From JACOTV01 sp964445135 (GTDB taxonomy: Bacteria; Patescibacteriota; Microgenomatia; UBA1406; GWC2-37-13), in assembly GCA_964445135.1 (NCBI GenBank), contig CAYUJW010000022.1, forward strand, positions 1-18,068: 18,068 nt of DNA, read 5' to 3'. Positions 5,850 to 12,862 of the stretch are shown piece after piece; within the stretch, counting starts at the first letter, position 1; each line of letters opens with the position of its first letter. Made by a program: the position numbers and the translations under genes. A model generated the notes under the pieces. It was not told the origin of the DNA, made no database searches, and saw nothing but the letters and a program-made list of their open reading frames with translations.

Positions 5850-6543
5850 ATGAAGAAAAAAAACAATTGGCATACTGGGCGGAATGGGTCCCGCAGCTAC
5901 GATTGCATTGTATCAACATATAGTTCGGTTGACTCCCGCAAAGAGCGACCAAGAGCACATAAAGACAATTATATACTGTGACCCAGAAATACCAGACAGA
6001 ACCAATGCGCTAATTGGCAGGGGAAAGGATCCAACAAATCGTATGCGTCGCGATATCCGTTACTTGCGCAAAGCGGGAGCGGATCTATTGATTGTGCCGT
6101 GCAATACAGCACATAAATTTCTTCCTAAAATCGCACAAGGTGAGGGGATAGATTTTATCGATATGATTTTTGAACTGAAAATATTTCTTCAAAAGCAATA
6201 TCCAACTTTCAAGACTGTCGGCTTATTGGCGACAACCGGAACAAATAATGTGAGGTTGTATGAAGAATATCTTTCGCCAGAATATACGGTTATTAAGCCA
6301 AGTGTTGAAAATCAGAAGATAGTCATGAGTTGCATTTACAGTATTAAATCAAAAAATATATCTGCAAATCTAGTCAAGGATGTGCATAAAATAGCGAAAC
6401 TTCTTATGAGGCAAGGTGCACAGCTAGTTGTGTTGGGATGCACTGAGCTTTCATTAATTCAAAATTTTAAGAAAAACCGACTTTTTATTGATCCATTAGA
6501 AATTCTAGCTCAGCGAGCTATACAGAAGGCATTACATAATTAA
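5850..6543 (+). CDS. Asp/Glu-racemase superfamily enzyme with frameshifted N-terminus
   Basis: From the ATG at 5884 the frame gives 219 residues beginning MGPAATIALYQHIV. The two superfamily catalytic cysteines are present, in VPCNTAH and LGCTELS (C73 and C186 in that numbering). Upstream in the same frame the codons read IGILGG, the conserved first strand, but no normal start precedes the in-frame TGA at 5851. The ATG at 5850 opens MKK in another frame, and the frames meet in a run of 8 A (5856-5863). Removing one A gives MKKKTIGILGGMGPAATI, an ideal N-terminus. So there is either an assembly indel, a real mutation, or polymerase slippage. Members racemise Asp/Glu or act on malonate/maleate-like acids. 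It heads a block with ComA starting 5 nt after its stop. Confidence 0.85.
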
Positions 6544-6548
6544 CTACT

Positions 6549-7319
6549 ATGAACCGCAAAAATTTTAAAAATAACTTCTTGCATACAGTTGGTTCGACGC
6601 ACAGTGGTATAAATAGCGTTTTAGACAAAGGTATGCCTTTAGACATATATAAAAGCTATCTACTCAGCTTCGGGAGTTACATACAATTAATAAAGTTGGG
6701 ATGGACTACATGGGCACTCTTTTCAGACCTTGAACTGCAGAAAAAAATAAATCTGGCAAAAAAAATGCGAATACCCGTCTGCCTAGGCGGAACATTGTTT
6801 GAAATTGCGTATACAAATGGATTGTGGGATGAATTCATCGACTTCATTGTCTCAAATGAACTCGATTCATTGGAGCTGGCTTCAGGCTTTTGTGTAAATT
6901 TTGATGCAATCCCAGATTTAATCAAATGTGCGAAGAATCATAAGCTTAGTGTTATTGTCGAGATTGGATTCAAGGATGAGAAAAAGGACGCGGCACTATC
7001 CGTGAAGGAAAGAATGTATCAAATACGGACAGCATTTATGACTGGGGCAGATTATGTAGTCTTGGAAGCGAGAGAGCAGGGATATGGATACTCTGTATAC
7101 AAGAGCGAAGAAAGCAAAAACGAAGATCTTATATCTGCAATTCAAAGCGAATTTCCACTTGAGAACATAATTTTTGAAGCACCGCTGCGCTCAAATCAGA
7201 TCTATTTAGTTAATAGACTTGGATCCGACGTAAACATGGGAAATATTATGTTCGATGAAATTCCGCGCGTAGAAACCATCAGAAGGAGACTGCACGCGAG
7301 CACATACAAGGTGAAATAA
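6549..7319 (+). CDS. comA: Phosphosulfolactate synthase (ComA family)
   Basis: A 256-residue TIM-barrel-type enzyme. ComA adds sulfite to phosphoenolpyruvate to make (2R)-phospho-3-sulfolactate, the first step of coenzyme M synthesis in methanogens; Bacillus homologues supply spore sulfolactate. Family motifs in order: VLDKG (24-28), IKLGWTTW (48-55, consensus vKfGWGTs), GGTLFE (80-85), LELASGF (108-114), VEIGFKDE (137-144, consensus EVGkK), LEAREQG (172-178), IIFEAP (207-212) and VNMGNI (228-233). The length matches the family. The start ATG lies 5 nt past the racemase stop with no clear Shine-Dalgarno. ComB follows with one nucleotide between. Several consensus positions differ, so a shifted substrate is possible. 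No ComC/D/E genes are in the window, so coenzyme M itself is not implied. Confidence 0.85.
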   Translation: MNRKNFKNNFLHTVGSTHSGINSVLDKGMPLDIYKSYLLSFGSYIQLIKLGWTTWALFSDLELQKKINLAKKMRIPVCLGGTLFEIAYTNGLWDEFIDFIVSNELDSLELASGFCVNFDAIPDLIKCAKNHKLSVIVEIGFKDEKKDAALSVKERMYQIRTAFMTGADYVVLEAREQGYGYSVYKSEESKNEDLISAIQSEFPLENIIFEAPLRSNQIYLVNRLGSDVNMGNIMFDEIPRVETIRRRLHASTYKVK

Positions 7320-7320
7320 T

Positions 7321-8043
7321 ATGAATATTACTATAGATTTTGACCCAAACTGCGCTGCCCACCATATTGATGAGGGGAGAAGCATTGTTGCTGTAGATGT
7401 GCTGAGAGCGACATCGACAATTATTGTAGCCTTAGCATGTGGGGCGGCTGAAGTTATTCCTTGCAGTGAGATAGATGAAGCGAGAGAATATGGAGCAAAA
7501 AATAATGCGATTTTAATAGGAGAGCGTCACGCTGAAAAGATTGATGGCTTCAATTACACCAACTCACCGTTCGATATAAAATCTGCAAAATTAGCGAATA
7601 GAAAAGTTGCAATAACCACATCCACAGGTACAAGATTACTCACGGCATGCTCTCGTGCTCAAAACGTCCTGATTGCATCAACTTTAAATTCATTTTCAGT
7701 TGCACAGAAGATGAAGCAGATCGGTGGAAGCTGGGCAATTATCGGTGCAGGATCGAGAGGTGAGTTTAGGCCTGAAGATAAAGTCGGATGTGCTCTTGTA
7801 TCAAAGTATTTCTTAGATTCGGCAGAGTGTGATGTTGACAATGAAACTATGGACATAATAAAGACGTATTCCACAAACATAGAAACACATATTAGAAACT
7901 CACCTAGCGCAATAAAACTATTAAACCTGAGCAGGTCATGTGACGTAGACTTCGTAATTGACTCTATTGATAAATACTCATTAGTTCCTCAAACCACCCT
8001 TTCACCGAGCGGTTATTTAACAATACTTAACGAAGTATGTTAA
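7321..8043 (+). CDS. comB: 2-phosphosulfolactate phosphatase (ComB family)
   Basis: A 240-residue protein. ComB is a Mg-dependent phosphatase that removes phosphate from 2-phosphosulfolactate to give sulfolactate. Diagnostic segments are VDVLRATSTI (25-34), IGERHAEKIDGFNYTNSP (66-83, consensus 'GER.g..i.GFd.GNSP'), ITTSTGTR (98-105, consensus 'ttTnGTra'), LIASTLN (117-123), AGSRGEFRPEDKVGC (143-157, consensus 'aG..g....ED..ca'). The length is typical. The ATG begins one nucleotide after the ComA stop, and AAGGTG inside the end of comA, 7 nt upstream, can serve as ribosome binding site. The adjacent ComA makes the sulfolactate assignment much stronger than either gene alone. The last bases overlap the possible start at 8037 of the next gene. 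Confidence 0.88.
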   Translation: MNITIDFDPNCAAHHIDEGRSIVAVDVLRATSTIIVALACGAAEVIPCSEIDEAREYGAKNNAILIGERHAEKIDGFNYTNSPFDIKSAKLANRKVAITTSTGTRLLTACSRAQNVLIASTLNSFSVAQKMKQIGGSWAIIGAGSRGEFRPEDKVGCALVSKYFLDSAECDVDNETMDIIKTYSTNIETHIRNSPSAIKLLNLSRSCDVDFVIDSIDKYSLVPQTTLSPSGYLTILNEVC

Positions 8044-8054
8044 AGGAAGCTGAC

Positions 8055-8738
8055 ATGGGAGTATATGTACTTGCCGCAGGATTGCAGACTCGCTTTGATG
8101 GTCGTAATAGCAAATTAATGTCCTTTGTTGAAGGGAGACCTGCTTTTTCTTACACTATGGAAACCTTGCTTGATGTATTTCAGGAAGAGTCAATATGTAT
8201 AATAAGTTCAGATGTATATGAAGATTTCAATACCTTCGTGTCAGAAGAACTTCCCTCTGTAGATCTTCTCTTTGACAATGCCCCCGGTAGCGGAAGCGCA
8301 AAGTCGCTCGAGCGTTCATATCCATGGCGCCAAGAATGGAACTTTGTTACTGAAGCAAATATTTTTTACTCTTCAGATTTGATTAGACAAAGTTTGGAAG
8401 TATTGGCACGTAATCATGAAGCAATTGGGGTGATAAATATAACTGAAAAGGTTGACGTTGCGAAGACACATAGGCCCATAAGATTATCTAGTAATTTAAC
8501 AATTGCAGAGAAAAACGATTCTGAAAAAGCACAACACAGAAATGTGGGAGCATACATACTGAACGAAAGATTTGAAAAATACTCTCATTTGGCAAATGAT
8601 ATAATTGATATTATTCACATTTTAAATTTAGCTGGCGACATATTTGCTCCAAACATTTACAGCGGAGATTATCTACACATTGAAGACCGGCAGGACCTAA
8701 AGTACTGGCGACAGCATTTTGGAGGAGTGAAAAAATGA
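8055..8738 (+). CDS. Nucleotidyltransferase-fold protein (sugar-phosphate or small-acid NTP transferase-like)
   Basis: A 227-residue protein. The N-terminal LAAGLQTRFDGRNSKLM is the NTP-transferase signature (LAAGxGxR...K) that binds the nucleotide triphosphate; ICIISSDVYEDF and VNITEKVDVAKTH fit later strands of the Rossmann-like domain. Where RmlA-like enzymes have 'LGDNIFYG' or LicC-like enzymes 'aDN', this protein has VTEANIFYSSDL, so the metal-binding Asp is absent. It may therefore be catalytically changed or use another acid. It would activate a sugar phosphate or acid with CTP, GTP or UTP. The frame is open from the ATG at 8037, but the ATG at 8055 has AAAGGA about 7 nt upstream and gives the usual MGVYVLAAG start. 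The stop overlaps the HIT gene start (ATGA). Confidence 0.7.
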   Translation: MGVYVLAAGLQTRFDGRNSKLMSFVEGRPAFSYTMETLLDVFQEESICIISSDVYEDFNTFVSEELPSVDLLFDNAPGSGSAKSLERSYPWRQEWNFVTEANIFYSSDLIRQSLEVLARNHEAIGVINITEKVDVAKTHRPIRLSSNLTIAEKNDSEKAQHRNVGAYILNERFEKYSHLANDIIDIIHILNLAGDIFAPNIYSGDYLHIEDRQDLKYWRQHFGGVKK

Positions 8739-9208
8739 AAAATAATAAGCATAGTCAATGCATGATTTGTGACAGAATCGACTTAATACGTGCCCATAAG
8801 AACAGTAGCTTTATCACAGAGCTAAAAACGTGCTACGTGGTATTCGGAGATTACCAATTCTATCCAGGATACACGCTTGCTCTCAGCAAAGACCATGAGA
8901 CAGAGCTATATAATTTGCAGAAACCAAGAAGGAAGCAATTCTTATGGGAAATGACAGTCGTCGCTGAGGCGGTCGCTCGTGTATTTCATCCTGTCAAAAT
9001 GAATTATGAATTGCTGGGCAACGCAGAGGCACATCTCCATTGGCACTTGTATCCTAGATACAATAATGATCCAGATCCTGCGCGCCCAATTTGGGCATAT
9101 CCAAAAGAAAAGCGATGTAATGAAGGCACAAGAATAACAGAAGAATTTATTTATAAATATAGGCGCCAAATGATAGTTGAAATAGAAAGCATTATAAAAT
9201 TTAAATAA
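8735..9208 (+). CDS. HIT-family nucleotide hydrolase/transferase
   Basis: A 157-residue protein. The HIT motif is AHLHWHLYPRY, with H100, H102 and H104 forming the H-x-H-x-H triad whose middle His is the nucleophile that takes a nucleotidyl group. N-terminal C9 and C12 (CMIC) match the zinc pair of Ap4A-hydrolase-like HIT proteins, and GYTLALSKDHETELYNL is the usual strand and helix. HIT enzymes hydrolyse or transfer nucleoside monophosphates from dinucleotides, aminoacyl- or sugar-nucleotides. The ATG overlaps the stop of the nucleotidyltransferase gene and has GGAGG about 9 nt upstream, so it is co-translated with that gene. Such coupling suggests action on the same nucleotide-linked intermediate; this is inference. 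The epimerase follows after 3 nt. Confidence 0.88.
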   Translation: MKNNKHSQCMICDRIDLIRAHKNSSFITELKTCYVVFGDYQFYPGYTLALSKDHETELYNLQKPRRKQFLWEMTVVAEAVARVFHPVKMNYELLGNAEAHLHWHLYPRYNNDPDPARPIWAYPKEKRCNEGTRITEEFIYKYRRQMIVEIESIIKFK

Positions 9209-9211
9209 ACT

Positions 9212-10168
9212 ATGAGTCACGAAAGAACTGTCGTTGTTGCGGGAGCAGCGGGATTTATTGGATCAAATATAACAAGAGCTCTGATTGAGCAAGAGGGATA
9301 CAACGTAGTGGGAGTGGACAACTTTATTACTGGCAGCGAATCCAACGTTGATAGTCTGTCCCAGTTTCCCGAATTTCGATTCATTGAGCAAGATATAAAA
9401 GATCCAATAAACATATCTGGAGAAATCGAGGCGGTGTATGATTTTGCTTGTCCGGCAAGTCCAGCAGACTTTGACAGGTTTAAGATGCAGATACTTGAGG
9501 CGAACTGTGCAGGCATATACAATCTGCTTGACCTGGCGCGGGCAAAAGAGGCAATGTTTATTTTTTCTTCATCAAGTGAGGTGTATGGCGATGCGGAAAT
9601 TACTCCTCAGAATGAGTCTTATAATGGGAATGTCAATACAACCGGAATCAGGTCGATTTATGATGAAGGTAAGCGATTCGGAGAGTCTATGACAATGACT
9701 TTCCATAGAGAATATGGTCTACCAACTAGAATTGTTCGCATATTTAACACATATGGAGTGGGAATGCATCCAAATGACTCGCGAGCAATCCCTATGTTTA
9801 TTAAGCAAGCGCTTCGCGGAGACGATTTAACTATTTTTGGCGATGGCACTCAAACGCGAAGTCCTCAGTACATTACAGATCTTGTGGAAGGTATTCTAAG
9901 GTTGGCAAAAAGCAAAGTTATTGAACCTGTAAATATTGGGAACCCCGATGAGTATACAATTAATGATATAGCACAACGAATTGTCGAAATAGTCGATAGC
10001 GGAAGCAAACTTGTTTACCAGCCACTACCTCACATACATGACCCAAAGCAAAGGAGGCCAGACATTGAGAAGGCAAAAAACGAGCTTGGTTGGATGTCAA
10101 CAACTCCATTTTCTGTCGGATTAAATAAAACGATAGATTGGTTTAGATTTAGGAAAATTGAAGACTGA
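9212..10168 (+). CDS. NAD-dependent epimerase/dehydratase, UDP-glucuronate decarboxylase (UXS)-like
   Basis: A 318-residue extended short-chain dehydrogenase. GAAGFIGSN (11-19) binds NAD; VDNFITGSESNV (35-46) matches UXS 'DNfftGrk.Nv'; DFACPASPADF (77-87) matches the UXS 'HLACPASPvhY'; SSSSEVYGD and YDEGKRFGE (150-158) give the Y150-xxx-K154 catalytic pair; RIFNTYG, FGDGTQTRSPQYITDLVEG, NIGNPDEYTI, PLPHIHDPKQRRPDI all match UXS. UXS converts UDP-glucuronate to UDP-xylose and CO2. The length fits the soluble form, with no membrane anchor. It ends the block; the next gene is convergent. In this context it supplies a sugar donor or processes the nucleotide-linked product. A related epimerase on a different hexuronate is possible. 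Confidence 0.82.
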   Translation: MSHERTVVVAGAAGFIGSNITRALIEQEGYNVVGVDNFITGSESNVDSLSQFPEFRFIEQDIKDPINISGEIEAVYDFACPASPADFDRFKMQILEANCAGIYNLLDLARAKEAMFIFSSSSEVYGDAEITPQNESYNGNVNTTGIRSIYDEGKRFGESMTMTFHREYGLPTRIVRIFNTYGVGMHPNDSRAIPMFIKQALRGDDLTIFGDGTQTRSPQYITDLVEGILRLAKSKVIEPVNIGNPDEYTINDIAQRIVEIVDSGSKLVYQPLPHIHDPKQRRPDIEKAKNELGWMSTTPFSVGLNKTIDWFRFRKIED

Positions 10169-10252
10169 TACACTTGCCCGATTTAATTCCGGCGCCAAGC
10201 ATCGTTACTTTGATTTTCATACGGTGGCGTTGCTGTAATTGCCCGGGTTCAG

Positions 10253-10987
10253 TTACGAACGAGACGCCATTTTTCGATAGACTGTGAGGGTAAGTATCAA
10301 TATGAGGCTTCCCAAAAAGTATGCGCCGACTACATCGCTTGTCCAGTGTTCCCCCAGATAAATTCGCGAAGGACCAACGAGCAAAACGAGCCCAGCCCAT
10401 AAAAACAGCAAGAAGCGTCGAAGATTGCCTTTTTTCATCATGACAAATGTCAAAAACCACAAGAAACCAAAATATACGGTATAGGTCAATACATGTCCGC
10501 TTGGGAAGCTGTGCGAGTCGTTGTAAATATAGGTTTCAATTTCGACACTATTTGGGCGAGGCCTGGCAATTGCAAGCTTGATTCCGACGCTTAAGAAATA
10601 GGCCACAACGATGGTACAAAAACTCACCAATGCTTCCCATCGCAGACGGAGATAGATGAGCAATGAAGTGATGATCATGACAATTACAATAAACTGTGGC
10701 GACCTCCCAACACTGCTTACGGCCTGCATAAGATACGCCACCCAATCAGAATCATACTGTTGAATGGTGCTTGTCAAATATACATCAAGCAGAGAGTGCG
10801 GTTGAGTGTACGCAAGCCAGGCAAACATCGAAAATGACAGGGTGGCAAACGGGATATATGCAAAGATAAGTTTGCTTCGTCGGCGCACAACAGGCGGCTT
10901 AGCTATCGTGTTCTGAATAATCTTTTTTTCTTGAGACAACAGCGCGTAGCGCCGCCTGTTGTGGATTGATGTTTTTGATGGTTTCAT
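10253..10987 (-). CDS. PAP2-family membrane phosphatase
   Basis: A 244-residue integral membrane protein with about six membrane segments. The three phosphatase signature motifs are KLAIARPRP (137-145), SFPSGH (160-165, with the catalytic base His in PSGH) and SRIYLGEHWTSD (207-218, with the nucleophile His in GEHWTSD). These enzymes dephosphorylate undecaprenyl pyrophosphate, phosphatidate or similar lipids on the outer membrane face. A basic N-terminal tail of about 40 residues precedes the first membrane helix at about 41-60. AT-rich boxes just upstream of the ATG fit the near-leaderless style. It is convergent with the epimerase and divergent from the MFS gene. A role in recycling the carrier lipid for surface polymers is plausible; the substrate is not readable. 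Confidence 0.9.
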   Translation of the reverse strand: MKPSKTSIHNRRRYALLSQEKKIIQNTIAKPPVVRRRSKLIFAYIPFATLSFSMFAWLAYTQPHSLLDVYLTSTIQQYDSDWVAYLMQAVSSVGRSPQFIVIVMIITSLLIYLRLRWEALVSFCTIVVAYFLSVGIKLAIARPRPNSVEIETYIYNDSHSFPSGHVLTYTVYFGFLWFLTFVMMKKGNLRRFLLFLWAGLVLLVGPSRIYLGEHWTSDVVGAYFLGSLILILTLTVYRKMASRS

Positions 10988-11074
10988 AGAATATAAATTT
11001 TGAGCATCGGTATATTCTCAAATCTTCAGGGCGCGCGCCTCATGTATACTGACTCTTAACCCATATTTTTAACT

Positions 11075-12379
11075 ATGCAATTATTTTACCGCATCCTGGC
11101 CAACTCGGCACTTGCTTCAATTGTTAACTATACCGTTTGGTTTGCGGTTACATTTTTTGTGTTTTTACAAACGCGCTCGGTATTTGCCACCTCGCTTATT
11201 TCCGGTGTTTATTTAGTGATTTCTGCATTTTCAGGATTTTGGTTTGGCAGTTTGGTCGATCATCATAAGAAAAAAGAGGTTCTCATCTGGTCTAGCGTAT
11301 TTTCATTTGTAGCCTATGTGGTCGGGTTTGCGCTGTATGTAACTGCCGCGCCTGAGGCTTTCGTACACGTGGAAAGCCTGCGACTGTGGCTCGTTGTTAT
11401 TGTGCTGCTTTTTGGAGTAATTGCGGGAAACATCCGAGGGATAGTTATACCCACATTAGTTACGGCACTGGTACCTGTTGAACGGCACGATCGTGCCAAT
11501 GGTCTCAACGGAATGGTTGGCGGGATAGGGTTTATGGTGACTTCAGTCATCAGCGGATTTCTGGTTGGACGCTCTGGTATGTATGAGGTGTTGTTGGGCG
11601 CGATGATTATGTCGGTTGCGATCCTCCTGCACCTTTTGACCATTACGATACCCGAAAAAATCATCATTCACTTGGCTGACGCACCAAAGAAAGTTGATAT
11701 TCTCGGAACCCTCAAAGTGGTGCACGGCATTCCTGGTATGCTCGCGTTGATTTTGTTTACCACCTTCAACAACTTCTTAGGAGGAGTATTTATGTCACTT
11801 ATGGATGCATACGGATTATCATTGGTGAGCGTTGAAACATGGGGATTGATGTGGGGATTTTTGAGTATCGCATTTATCATCGGTGGACTGGTTATTGCGA
11901 AGTGGGGCTTGGGAAAAAATCCGCTTCACTCCATGTTTATGGCAAACTTTGTTATTTGGGGTATTTGTTCGTTTTTTACGATTTATCCCTCGATATATCT
12001 GCTGGTTGGAGGCATGTTTGTGTACCTAAGCGTCGTGCCGTATATTGAAGCATCTGAGCAGACGGTTATTCAAAAGCTCGTGCCGCAAGAGCGACAGGGG
12101 AGAGTCTTTGGGTTTGCGCAAAGCGTTGAACAAGCAGCGTCTCCCATTACTGCATTTGCGATCGGGCCAATCACCCAATTCATCTTCATTCCTTATATGA
12201 CAACTGGTGGCGGTGTCGATTCAATCGGCGGATGGTTTGGAACGGGGCCAGATCGCGCCATTGCATTGGTGTTTACATTGGCTGGAATAATCGGACTTAT
12301 TGCAACAATCATTGCGCGATACTCCAAACATTACCATCTTCTTTCCCGTGAATATGCAAAAGAGTCGCCAGCTTCTTAG
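11075..12379 (+). CDS. Major facilitator superfamily transporter
   Basis: A 434-residue protein with about twelve hydrophobic segments, the usual MFS length. The cytoplasmic loop between helices 2 and 3 reads GFWFGSLVDHHKKKEVLIWS, the MFS 'G.laDr..rr' loop. The second-half loop QKLVPQERQGRVFGFAQSV matches the 'vp...~GRv.g......' loop of the MFS_3/enterobactin-exporter-like drug efflux group. A long central loop (about 195-215) separates the halves. The C-terminus is short and cytoplasmic. The ATG has no Shine-Dalgarno sequence; TATTTT ends 5 nt before it and TATACT lies at 11045-11050. It is probably an efflux permease; the substrate is unknown. It runs divergently from the PAP2 gene. Confidence 0.88.
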   Translation: MQLFYRILANSALASIVNYTVWFAVTFFVFLQTRSVFATSLISGVYLVISAFSGFWFGSLVDHHKKKEVLIWSSVFSFVAYVVGFALYVTAAPEAFVHVESLRLWLVVIVLLFGVIAGNIRGIVIPTLVTALVPVERHDRANGLNGMVGGIGFMVTSVISGFLVGRSGMYEVLLGAMIMSVAILLHLLTITIPEKIIIHLADAPKKVDILGTLKVVHGIPGMLALILFTTFNNFLGGVFMSLMDAYGLSLVSVETWGLMWGFLSIAFIIGGLVIAKWGLGKNPLHSMFMANFVIWGICSFFTIYPSIYLLVGGMFVYLSVVPYIEASEQTVIQKLVPQERQGRVFGFAQSVEQAASPITAFAIGPITQFIFIPYMTTGGGVDSIGGWFGTGPDRAIALVFTLAGIIGLIATIIARYSKHYHLLSREYAKESPAS

Positions 12380-12421
12380 GTTTCGCGCAAGGAATAAGGG
12401 TTAATTATGTGATAAATAGGG

Positions 12422-12427
12422 TAGTAT
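12422..12427 (+). promoter_or_regulatory. -10 box TAGTAT for the small membrane protein
   Basis: TAGTAT ends 10 nt before the ATG at 12438, which would leave a leader of about 3-4 nt and no Shine-Dalgarno sequence. The -35 is not clear. Confidence 0.35.
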
Positions 12428-12437
12428 TAAAAGCTTC

Positions 12438-12779
12438 ATGAACAAAATAATTGAGATTGGTATTATCGCCGTTGGAGTGGTGGCAATTGTCATAGCCGAT
12501 GTGCTTCTTAAAAAAATCTCCCTTGATGCAAGTGGCATGCAAGCGGCAATTCGACACCGACTCATGTTTCTGGTTGTTGCTCTCTATTTGGTACAAGTTG
12601 TGGCATATACCTATGTATTTGTAAACCAAGTTCAACTTTCAACTGTCAGTATAATCCAAACCGCACTTTACGTCATTGCACTTACCGCAAGTGGCTTGTA
12701 TTTTTTTGGCGAGACAATTGGTGCGCGAGAAGGTGTGGGGATTCTTTTTGCTCTCATTGGTGTGGCACTTCTAAGTTAG
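12438..12779 (+). CDS. Four-helix SMR/EamA-like small membrane protein
   Basis: A 113-residue hydrophobic protein with four predicted membrane helices: 4-24 (EIGIIAVGVVAIVIADVLLK), about 42-64, about 69-89 and about 96-113. Helix 1 ends in 'ADVLLKKIS', and the third/fourth segments read TVSIIQTALYVIALTASGLYFFGE and GVGILFALIGVALLS, the 'G..l.FGE....r..gi.lil.Gv.ll' ending typical of small multidrug resistance and EamA/DMT half-size proteins. The essential Glu of helix 1 in true SMR pumps is not evident (Asp in VIAD is nearest). It may transport lipid-linked sugars or small cations as a dimer. It lies between the MFS gene and the GH130 genes with its own weak -10. Confidence 0.7.
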   Translation: MNKIIEIGIIAVGVVAIVIADVLLKKISLDASGMQAAIRHRLMFLVVALYLVQVVAYTYVFVNQVQLSTVSIIQTALYVIALTASGLYFFGETIGAREGVGILFALIGVALLS

Positions 12780-12862
12780 GCGCAAGCAACGCACGCTTAC
12801 CTTGTGATTTGGGTGGAAAATTAGTAAGCTTGAATTGTACTACCTCAGGAGGCAAATACTAC

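Noticed and set aside
5633..5923. Plus-strand open frame of 96 residues overlapping the racemase start
   Set aside because: It crosses the divergent promoter region, its translation is Lys/Asn-rich without family features, and its end is out of frame with the IGILGGMGP motif.
10169..10252. Search for a bidirectional terminator between the epimerase and the PAP2 gene
   Set aside because: GC-rich patches and a repeated TTGCCCG are present, but no stem of useful length followed by a T-run was found.
10430..10460. CATGACAAATGTCAAA, resembling the TTGTCA/TGAC element
   Set aside because: It lies inside the PAP2 coding sequence, lacks the third half-site with the right spacing, and is best seen as chance.
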